The translations under genes were made by a program, and so were the position numbers. Below the pieces are notes generated by a model. That model saw only the letters and a list, made by a program, of their open reading frames with translations, was not told the origin of the DNA and ran no database searches. Below, one piece after another: positions 57,691-64,000 of a stretch of DNA of 64,000 bases. Each line of letters begins with the position of its first letter. Positions within the stretch are counted from its first letter, which is position 1. Source of the DNA: Sporobacter sp963677825 (lineage in GTDB: Bacteria > Bacillota > Clostridia > Oscillospirales > Oscillospiraceae); assembly GCA_963677825.2 (NCBI GenBank), contig CAXXEF010000001.1, forward strand, positions 930,001 to 994,000. The letters are read 5' to 3'.

Positions 57691-58314
57691 TCACTTGCCC
57701 GATTGGCCGACCAATGCCCGCTTGGCCATAATCGCCGCCTGATAGCGCGGGATCAGCGCTGTTGGTGACGTACCGTCCGTAATGCCGGCGTCGATGGCTT
57801 GTTGGAACTCGTCTTTCGCCCAGTCCGGTACGGACTGTGTGCGCAGATAGTCGTCGAGCTTTTTGTAAATCTCCTCGCCTGTCATTTCAGCCTCCCCATA
57901 TGGCGGCATATCCGGCGGCAGATCACCGGCGCGGACTTGACTGCCGGTATACGCCCCGTGCGCCGACCATTCGGCGTGCGACTTTTCAAACCCCAGCATA
58001 CTGAAGCCCATATCCGTCCGCAGCGCGTCGGCTGCAGCCCAGAACTCGGGATCGTCCCACTCTTTGCCGGGTATGTTTTGGAATATATCAAAAGCCAGCC
58101 CGACGCCATGAAACGTCGTCACTTTGCTGTAGGTGATGATCTCACCGGGTCGTGTGCGCCCCTGCTCGTACAGATACGCCTGCTGCTCGTCGTTACGCAG
58201 CGTGCTGGATATCCCGACGGAATATCCCCACTGCTTCATCAGTGTTATAAATACACGGACGTTCGCCGCCACGTCCGCGCGCAGATCGTCAATGCTCTTA
58301 CTGTCAATCCGCAT
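57691..58314 (-). CDS. Endolysin-like M15 peptidase
   Basis: A 207-residue protein. Residues 20-120 resemble phage D,D- or L,D-peptidases of the M15 type: ISSTLRNDEQQAYLYEQGRT, then TTFHGVGLAFDIF (metal His and Asp). The third ligand His may be SHAEW, where the family usually has PHFE, so this motif is altered. The C-terminus (about 160-207; WAKDEFQQAIDAGITDGTSP) is an SLH-like motif common in such lysins. It overlaps the holin-like gene by 11 bases. Confidence 0.82.
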   Translation of the reverse strand: MRIDSKSIDDLRADVAANVRVFITLMKQWGYSVGISSTLRNDEQQAYLYEQGRTRPGEIITYSKVTTFHGVGLAFDIFQNIPGKEWDDPEFWAAADALRTDMGFSMLGFEKSHAEWSAHGAYTGSQVRAGDLPPDMPPYGEAEMTGEEIYKKLDDYLRTQSVPDWAKDEFQQAIDAGITDGTSPTALIPRYQAAIMAKRALVGQSGK

Positions 58315-58531
58315 GGTCTTTTACCCCGCCAGCTGCTTTGCCGATGGCGGCGGCGTCAATACGCCCCTCTATGATGATATACGTCACAACAGACGACAGC
58401 GCGACGACCGCGCCGGATACCGTGAATATTATATCGGTATCCAGCCCGAATATGAGCGCTAGCCCGGATGCAATGCCGACAATGGCCGCCCAGAGTTTCC
58501 GGCTGGATAGTTTTCTTAATAACACTTTCAT
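58304..58531 (-). CDS. Phage holin-like protein
   Basis: A 75-residue protein with basic N-terminus, two membrane segments (about 13-30 and 36-54) separated by a short polar turn (GLDTD), and a hydrophilic tail, as in small phage holins. It precedes the endolysin-like gene and overlaps it. A lysis cassette without other phage genes. Confidence 0.8.
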   Translation of the reverse strand: MKVLLRKLSSRKLWAAIVGIASGLALIFGLDTDIIFTVSGAVVALSSVVTYIIIEGRIDAAAIGKAAGGVKDHAD

Positions 58532-58691
58532 ACTTCACTCCGTTTCGCAGGATGATGCCGGACGCCGATCGGTTTAACCGGCAAGCCGCGAATTACACGG
58601 CTGTTTCATTTTATGCCATTCATAACGTTTCAGACAGCATGACGGTCGGCGTGGCGGGATTTACAAAACGGAATAGCCGCATATAATTGCT

Positions 58692-58716
58692 AAAACCCCG
58701 CCTTTCGGCGGGGTTT
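58692..58716. terminator. Terminator of glf
   Basis: AAAACCCCGCC / GGCGGGGTTT with loop TTTC. Confidence 0.85.
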
Positions 58717-58732
58717 CGTATATGTCGGCGTA

Positions 58733-59824
58733 TTAACGAGCTAGCTTTTCTTGAAATATCCGTAGCGCTGAGGCGACGGCGGCATCCATATTGTAATAAC
58801 GGTATTCACCAAGCCGTCCGGCGAAAACGACGTCCGGCGTCTCGTCGGCAAGCGCTTTGTACTGCGTGTACAGCGCCTTTTGTTCCGGTGTCGGCACGGG
58901 ATAATACGGGCGGCCCTCCCACGTCGGGAACTCAAACGAGATCGTCGTGCGGTCGCTTTGCTGTCCCGTCAGCTTTTTGTACTCCGTAATACGCGTAAAG
59001 TCGTAGTCGTTGGGATAGTTGACAACAGATGCCGGCTGGAAGTCGCCGTCGTGCGTTTCAAAACGGATATCAAGGCTGCGGTACTTCAGCCGCCCGAGTT
59101 TGTATCCGAAATGCGCGTCGACGGGCGCGGTGCACACAAGCCGTTCGTGCTCAATTTCGCCAAGAACGCTCTGATAATCCGTGCCGAGCAGCAGGTGAAT
59201 CTTCGGATGGTCGGCCATCCGGTGCATCATCTCGGTATAGCCCCGGCGCGGTAGTCCCTGATACGTGTCGGTGAAATAGCGCTGATCGTCGTTCGTGCGG
59301 ATCGGCACACGCGAGATGACCGATGCGTCCAGTTCATCGGGATACATGTCCCACTGCTTCTTCGTATAGTTTTTGAAAAACTTCTCGTAGATGACAGAGC
59401 CGGCGTTTTTTAAAACGACATCCTCACTGTTGTTCACGGGCCTGTCCGCCTCGCGGATCGAATCGAGAAACGCATCGATCTCGTTGTGCGCGAGACGCAG
59501 CCCGAACAGCCGGTTGATCGTTTCCGCGCAGATCGGCAGCGGCAGCATCTGACCGTCGACGAACGTAAGCACTTTATGCTGGTACAGCCGCCAATCGGTA
59601 AATTCGGATAGATAGTCCCAGACCTCTTTATCGCTCGTGTGGAAGATGTGCGGGCCATATTTATGTATGAGCAGTCCGGCGTCGTCATAAAAGTCGTAGC
59701 AGTTGCCGCCGATGTGCCGGTCGCGCTCGATGACGAGTACGTCGTCGCCCAAAACGTTGGCGATGCGCTCGGCAATCGTCAGTCCCGTGATGCCGGCGCC
59801 CGCGATGATATACCTAAACTTCAC
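58733..59824 (-). CDS. glf: UDP-galactopyranose mutase
   Basis: A 363-residue FAD enzyme converting UDP-galactopyranose to UDP-galactofuranose for surface glycans. FAD-binding GAGITGLTIAERIAN (8-22), IERDRHIGGNCYDF, KYGPHIFHT and TKKQWDMYPDEL are all characteristic. Overlaps the upstream glycosyltransferase by four bases (ATGA). Confidence 0.96.
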   Translation of the reverse strand: MKFRYIIAGAGITGLTIAERIANVLGDDVLVIERDRHIGGNCYDFYDDAGLLIHKYGPHIFHTSDKEVWDYLSEFTDWRLYQHKVLTFVDGQMLPLPICAETINRLFGLRLAHNEIDAFLDSIREADRPVNNSEDVVLKNAGSVIYEKFFKNYTKKQWDMYPDELDASVISRVPIRTNDDQRYFTDTYQGLPRRGYTEMMHRMADHPKIHLLLGTDYQSVLGEIEHERLVCTAPVDAHFGYKLGRLKYRSLDIRFETHDGDFQPASVVNYPNDYDFTRITEYKKLTGQQSDRTTISFEFPTWEGRPYYPVPTPEQKALYTQYKALADETPDVVFAGRLGEYRYYNMDAAVASALRIFQEKLAR

Positions 59825-60996
59825 GCGGTCACGCTCCCCTTCCGGTTTTTACTGTCAATGACATACTCATAGCGCCGATACGCTTCGTCCACAGCGGCCG
59901 ACCACGGGCGGTACAGCGTCTGCCGCGCACAGTCGGCGACGGCGTCGCGCGTTTGCGCAGACCCGAGCAGCGCCGCTAAGCGTTTAGAGAAGCCGTCGGC
60001 GTCGGCCGGGGCGAGGATGCCGTTTTGCTCGTCGGTAATCCCCTCCGCTGTCGACGAACCTTTGACGAAAACAGTCGGGCACTGGCAGGCTGCCGCCTCG
60101 CGCGGCACAAGCGAGGACGTATCATACATCGACGGAAACGTCATAGCGTAGCTTGCAAGATAGATCTTTTTAATCAGCTCACGGTCGCGGATAATGCCGG
60201 CGAATACGATTTTTTTGCTCAATCCCTTTTGCTCGACACGTTTGATAAGATCTTCTCGCAGAATGCCGTCACCGACGAAGAGCATATTAAATTTTACGCC
60301 GTCGTCATGAAGCTTCTCGAGCGCATCCATGAGCATGGGCAGGTTTTTCTGCTCCGTGTGCTGCCCGATATACATCAGCATCGGTGCGTCATCGAAGCCG
60401 AAGCGCGCTTTAATTTCCGCGGTGTTGGCTTCATCCGGCTCGGCGGGCATAATATCGCAGCCGTTGCCGACGACTTGTATCTCACCGTTAAAGCCGTAGT
60501 CGCGCAGCGTATCAACAGACGCATCGTTAACCGTCCAGACCTCGTCGACCTTGTCGTAAGCGCGGATAATGTTCTTGATGACCACCCCGTTAACGATCCG
60601 CAGGCTCTTGACGACCTGATAAAAATCATCTCGGTATTTGGAGTGGAAGGTCGACACGAGCGGCGCACCTGTCCGCTTGGCGATTGTACTGGCAACGAGA
60701 TGCGCCGAGAACGGACTGTGTGAGTGCAGGATATCAAACGGAACGTCTTTGATCTCGTTCCAGAAGCGTGTGTCCGTCATACCGATGCCAAAGCGGTATT
60801 CCCCGCGGCCCGGCGCCGGGATCGACCGGAATGTATATAGATTATGCTTGTATTCTTCATCTGTGCCGGGCAAATACGGCGTGATGACGTAAACCGTATC
60901 GCCGCGCGCCTCCAGCTCTTTGGCGTAATTAAGAACAACGCGTGCGACGCCGTCGACGACCGGCGGATAGGAGTCATTAAATAATCCGATTATCAT
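59821..60996 (-). CDS. Glycosyltransferase family 4
   Basis: A 391-residue GT-B enzyme. MIIGLFNDSYPPVVDGVARVV is the N-terminal donor-domain start (key DSYPPVVDGVA), HSHSPFSAHLVA follows, and the C-terminal E-x7-E motif region is PREAAACQCPTVF. ATG 60996 has GAAGGG upstream; the frame is open 12 codons further. Coupled to glf, so it may act on a galactofuranose-containing or related lipid-linked glycan; acceptor unknown. Confidence 0.92.
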   Translation of the reverse strand: MIIGLFNDSYPPVVDGVARVVLNYAKELEARGDTVYVITPYLPGTDEEYKHNLYTFRSIPAPGRGEYRFGIGMTDTRFWNEIKDVPFDILHSHSPFSAHLVASTIAKRTGAPLVSTFHSKYRDDFYQVVKSLRIVNGVVIKNIIRAYDKVDEVWTVNDASVDTLRDYGFNGEIQVVGNGCDIMPAEPDEANTAEIKARFGFDDAPMLMYIGQHTEQKNLPMLMDALEKLHDDGVKFNMLFVGDGILREDLIKRVEQKGLSKKIVFAGIIRDRELIKKIYLASYAMTFPSMYDTSSLVPREAAACQCPTVFVKGSSTAEGITDEQNGILAPADADGFSKRLAALLGSAQTRDAVADCARQTLYRPWSAAVDEAYRRYEYVIDSKNRKGSVTA

Positions 60997-61187
60997 AGCA
61001 AACCCTTCTCGCGTTCGTTTGGATGCCCTCACGGGAGATTCATCCTCGCCGACTATGTCCGGCGATTTTTACTTTTTAATCTTATATAACATGGATCGGC
61101 CTGTCAACGGGCATTACATTGAATTTACATTAAATGTGAATGAATGCTCCCCACGTTGTCCGCTCCCGATTCTTGGCGGCGCCGCTT

Positions 61188-61895
61188 TCAGCCGGCGAAT
61201 CCGCCGTCGACGCCGATGATCTGCCCCGTGACGAATCGGGCGTCGTCGGACGCTAAAAATCGCACGAGTGCCGCAACGTCCGCCGGTGTGCCGAGCGTGC
61301 CGATCGGCGTGCACGCGGTAAGCGCGGCGACGTCGTCTTCACCCAGCGGCGCGTTCATGTCGGTATCAATAACCCCCGGTGCGACGCAATTGACGGTAAT
61401 CCCGCTCGGCCCGAGTTCCTTGCTTAAAGACAGTGTCAGCCCGTGCAGCGCCGCCTTGGACGCCGAGTACACCGCCTCGCAAGACGCCCCGACACGCCCC
61501 CATACGGAGGAGATCAGGATGATCCGGCCGTAACGCGCGCGCACCATCGCCGGTATTGCCGCCTGGCAGCAGTTGATCACACCGCCGAGGTTGACGTTCA
61601 GCAAGCGCCGCCAATCGGCCTCCGGCGTATCGGTCAAAAGACCATAGAGCGACACGCCCGCGTTACACACAAGCGTCCCGACCGGTCCGTGCGCGAAGAG
61701 CATCGCACGCACCGCAGCGCTGTCGGCGACGTCGGCGCAAAACGCCACACCGCCCAGTTCGTCGGCAAGTGCCTCAGCCTTCGCTTGTGCGTGCAAATAA
61801 TTGACGATGACACGCCGTCCGTCTGCCGCAAGCGCCTGCGCGCACGCCGCTCCGATCCCGCGCGACGCGCCTGTAACAAGCGCCGTGTTTTTCAT
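61188..61895 (-). CDS. Short-chain dehydrogenase/reductase (FabG-like)
   Basis: A 235-residue Rossmann enzyme: TGASRGIGAACAQA (cofactor), CNAGVSLYG, ISSVWG with the active Ser, YSASKAAL with Tyr and Lys, and VNCVAPGVIDTDM. Matches 3-oxoacyl-ACP reductases, but no fatty-acid genes are nearby, so the substrate is open. The start is either ATG 61895 or ATG 61913, which overlaps the preceding stop (ATGA). Confidence 0.92.
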   Translation of the reverse strand: MKNTALVTGASRGIGAACAQALAADGRRVIVNYLHAQAKAEALADELGGVAFCADVADSAAVRAMLFAHGPVGTLVCNAGVSLYGLLTDTPEADWRRLLNVNLGGVINCCQAAIPAMVRARYGRIILISSVWGRVGASCEAVYSASKAALHGLTLSLSKELGPSGITVNCVAPGVIDTDMNAPLGEDDVAALTACTPIGTLGTPADVAALVRFLASDDARFVTGQIIGVDGGFAG

Positions 61896-61909
61896 CAGCG
61901 CCGCCTCAT

Positions 61910-62686
61910 TCATTCGAGCACCCGTATCGGCTCGACGGCAAGGCAGTGGCCGGTCTGCGTATCAATTGTAAAAACAGCGCCTTCAATTTTGGCCTTTCCG
62001 TCGGCTGATGCCAGCCGCTGCGGTGGATTACCGAGAAAACGCGACACGGCCACATCCGGCTCGATGCCGATCACAGACATCTGCGGCCCCGTCATGCCGA
62101 CGTCTGTAATGTAGCCTGTACCCTTTGGTAAAACGCACGCATCTGACGTCTGGACGTGCGTGTGTGTTCCCCAGATCGCCGAAACGCGCCCGTCGAGATA
62201 AAACCCGAGCGCTTGCTTTTCGCTGGTCGCCTCGGCGTGAAAGTCTACTAGTGTGACGGCCGCTCTGGTTTGCTTGAGGATTCGATCGGCCTCAAAAAAC
62301 GGACTGTCCGGGCCGAAATCCATCTGGCACCGGCCAATCAAGCTGATCACGCAGACAGATCCAAACGCCGCATCAAACACGCCCCAGCCGCGCCCGGGTG
62401 TCTGCGGCGCAAAATTTGACGGACGCAGGATGTACGGGCATTCGTCGAGGTACGGCAGGATGTCGCGCTTATCCCACGTATGGTTGCCGAGCGTAATCAC
62501 ATCCGCGCCGGCGGCGAAGATGTCCTCCGCATCGGTGTGTGTGAGACCCAGCACCGCCGCATTCTCACCATTGACGACGGTGAAGGCGATATCCTTTTCC
62601 TTTTTAAGCAGCCGCAGCCGTCGGCTGAGCAGCTCGACGCCGGATCGGCCGGCGACGTCGCCGATCGCGAGAATGTTTACGCGCAT
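61910..62686 (-). CDS. YmdB-family metallophosphoesterase
   Basis: A 258-residue phosphodiesterase: NILAIGDVAGRSG (metal Asp), VNGENAA, ADVITLGNHTWDKRDI (metal His and Asp), VDFHAEATSEK and WGTHTHVQTSD. YmdB enzymes hydrolyse 2',3'-cyclic nucleotides and influence sporulation and motility decisions in Bacillus. The terminator upstream (62707-62730) separates it from the kinase gene. Confidence 0.94.
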   Translation of the reverse strand: MRVNILAIGDVAGRSGVELLSRRLRLLKKEKDIAFTVVNGENAAVLGLTHTDAEDIFAAGADVITLGNHTWDKRDILPYLDECPYILRPSNFAPQTPGRGWGVFDAAFGSVCVISLIGRCQMDFGPDSPFFEADRILKQTRAAVTLVDFHAEATSEKQALGFYLDGRVSAIWGTHTHVQTSDACVLPKGTGYITDVGMTGPQMSVIGIEPDVAVSRFLGNPPQRLASADGKAKIEGAVFTIDTQTGHCLAVEPIRVLE

Positions 62687-62706
62687 ACGCTGTCTCCTTT
62701 AAAAAA

Positions 62707-62730
62707 GGTTCACGACCGACGCCGTGAACC
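62707..62730 (-). terminator. Terminator of the diacylglycerol-kinase-like gene
   Basis: On the minus strand GGTTCACG, 8-base loop, CGTGAACC, then TTTTTT. Confidence 0.9.
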
Positions 62731-62743
62731 GAGGTGTTTTTTA

Positions 62744-63628
62744 TTAAATGATAATACGCAGCGCTTGCCGCCGGTTTTTAATCTCCAGGGCGCGGTGCAC
62801 GCCGCCGTTCTCGCCGTCAAGCGTCCAGTTTACGTCTTCATCGAACGTAAATCGGACGTTTTTTGTATGCAGCAAAGAGACGTTTTCGCTATGGTAGGAA
62901 TGGTTGAGGATACTCGAGATGATCTGACCGAGTTCACCTGTATTGACGGGATTTTTTACAAGGATGACCTCAAATAAGCCGTCGCACAGATCAACGTCCT
63001 CTCGATCCAGCCGGACAAATCCGGCGATCGACGTCGAGTTCGTCACGCCGCCGAATATATATTCACCCTCGAGCACCCCGCCGTCGTGCTCGATGATCGT
63101 ATGCTGCGGCTTGATGTCCTGCATGCTGGCAATCCCGCTGAACACGTATGCCAGGTGACCCAGCGCGCGCTTGGCGCTGCGCGTCGTCGTATATGATACG
63201 CCGGTAAACGCGCCGAACGCCGCAATATAAGTGAAAAAGCGCTCGTTATTAAACCACCCGATATCCAGCGGCATCGGATGCCCGTGTAAAACAGCCTTGG
63301 CGGCCACCCTCGGATCTCGTGGCAAGGAGAGCGTGCTGGCGACGTCGTTGGCCGTACCACGTGGAATAAATCCGAACGGCGGCGGATCGGCGATCTGCAT
63401 CAGGCCGGACGCTACGCCGCTGAGCGTACCGTCGCCGCCGACACATACGACGAGATCATAGCCCTCGGCCCTGTCTCTCGCAATCTGCTCGGGCGTCTGA
63501 TCTGTTGAGAACTGGACGGTAACGGTGTAGCCGTCGTCACAAAAATGGCCGACGATAATCCCAAGGGTATTCTTTGAAATACCCCTACCGGAATACGGAT
63601 TTACAATCAGCAAAAGGCTTTTTGACAC
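62744..63628 (-). CDS. Diacylglycerol kinase family lipid kinase
   Basis: A 294-residue lipid kinase of the YegS/BmrU/DgkB type. NPYSGRG (10-16) and VCVGGDGTLSGVASGLM (the GGDGT nucleotide loop, about 62) are diagnostic, followed by PRGTANDVAS (substrate loop). It phosphorylates diacylglycerol or a related lipid at the inner membrane face. Starts 32 bases after serA. Confidence 0.92.
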   Translation of the reverse strand: MSKSLLLIVNPYSGRGISKNTLGIIVGHFCDDGYTVTVQFSTDQTPEQIARDRAEGYDLVVCVGGDGTLSGVASGLMQIADPPPFGFIPRGTANDVASTLSLPRDPRVAAKAVLHGHPMPLDIGWFNNERFFTYIAAFGAFTGVSYTTTRSAKRALGHLAYVFSGIASMQDIKPQHTIIEHDGGVLEGEYIFGGVTNSTSIAGFVRLDREDVDLCDGLFEVILVKNPVNTGELGQIISSILNHSYHSENVSLLHTKNVRFTFDEDVNWTLDGENGGVHRALEIKNRRQALRIII

Positions 63629-63660
63629 CGCTCAAGCTCCTGTATGGCGGTCACCCGTCA

Positions 63661-64000
63661 TCAGATTGTACGGACGCGGATGACGCCGTCGATGGCCATG
63701 ATTTTTTCGGTAATCCCTGCAGTCAGTTCGGGTACGTCGATAATCGTGTACGCCTGAACACGCCCACGTGTGCTGGCGTTGACCATGTTTTCAATGTTCA
63801 GGCTGAGCGCCGATACGGCACTGGTGATCTTGGCAATCATATCGGGCACATTCTTGTGAATGACGCAGATGCGCTTGTCGCCCGTGCGCGGCAGCGCCGC
63901 CGACGGCATATTGACTGAATTTACGATATTGCCGTTTTCGAGATAATCGATGACCTCGTGCACCGCCATGACGGCGCAATTGTCCTCGCTCTCCGGTGTT
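63661..64000 (-). CDS. serA: D-3-phosphoglycerate dehydrogenase, C-terminal part
   Basis: The visible 112 codons run off the right edge. TPESEDNCAVMAV, DYLENGNIVNSVN and the ACT domain (RICVIHKNVPDMIAKITSAV ... AYTIIDV) match the end of the short clostridial SerA. It makes 3-phosphohydroxypyruvate for serine synthesis and is regulated through the ACT domain. The catalytic part lies outside the window. Confidence 0.88.
   Translation of the reverse strand, partial: TPESEDNCAVMAVHEVIDYLENGNIVNSVNMPSAALPRTGDKRICVIHKNVPDMIAKITSAVSALSLNIENMVNASTRGRVQAYTIIDVPELTAGITEKIMAIDGVIRVRTI

Overview
The window is a contiguous piece of a bacterial chromosome. The core is moderately GC-rich (by eye above 55%), with strong AGGAGG-type ribosome binding sites and many 4-bp ATGA gene overlaps. 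The gene content (Rex, DacF-type carboxypeptidase, YhfC-type membrane protease, EFR1 ferredoxin, QueH/QueT, short SerA with a C-terminal ACT domain, DUF6483, CsbD) points to Bacillota, class Clostridia. I cannot name the species. Where my chosen starts rest on ribosome binding sites, this is stated per gene.

Left arm (1-7.7 kb), visibly AT-richer than the rest: the 5' part of a type I restriction hsdR gene running off the left edge, a PC4/YdbC-like ssDNA-binding protein, and a compact integrative element on the minus strand (tyrosine integrase, small serine recombinase, excisionase-like HTH protein, DUF5681-like protein, Rep-like protein, ribbon-helix-helix protein), followed by a plus-strand membrane protein. 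It abuts a tRNA-Asp/tRNA-Thr pair. Three alternating inverted repeats upstream of the serine recombinase look like a recombination site or operator.

7.9-12 kb: ddl-murF-quinone reductase-RluA pseudouridine synthase, all minus. 12.1-13.9 kb: a small decayed island bracketed by a 49-bp direct repeat of the 5' half of tRNA-Met. It holds an excisionase remnant, a protein-kinase remnant and two homologous modules made of a tRNA 3' half plus a long hairpin. 13.8-14.3 kb: tRNA-Met, tRNA-Glu, tRNA-Val.

14.5-31 kb: a URO-D family protein; a two-component system divergent from a DUF2202 ferritin-like exported protein with a PhoB-type direct repeat between them; a Lar-like zinc ribbon protein; ThpR; then a minus-strand operon of lipoprotein, ABC ATPase, two ABC-2 permeases, a PAS-degenerate GGDEF protein and a methyltransferase. 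The promoter of this operon carries a GAAC-N4-GTTC dyad in its spacer. Divergent from it is a MATE efflux - HD nucleotidase - ACT protein - UPF0210 operon with a possible leader peptide.

31-52 kb: ordinary metabolic and transport genes: MFS carriers, nitroreductases with queH, queT-galU-lipoprotein, a lipoprotein with a long D-T-P repeat tail encoded by 9-bp tandem repeats, EFR1 ferredoxin, rex, a GntR-DUF5808-YhfC-DUF3887 operon, a membrane lipase, pgi, dacF and tRNA-Gly. 52-64 kb: a DUF3006 gene that runs antisense through tRNA-Gly, an AT-rich acetyltransferase, a DUF6056 membrane protein, csbD, a MerR-RDD fusion protein behind a textbook MerR-type promoter (19-bp spacer with dyad), an orphan holin-endolysin pair, a glf-glycosyltransferase pair, an SDR enzyme, a YmdB-type phosphodiesterase, a diacylglycerol-kinase-like enzyme and the 3' end of serA.
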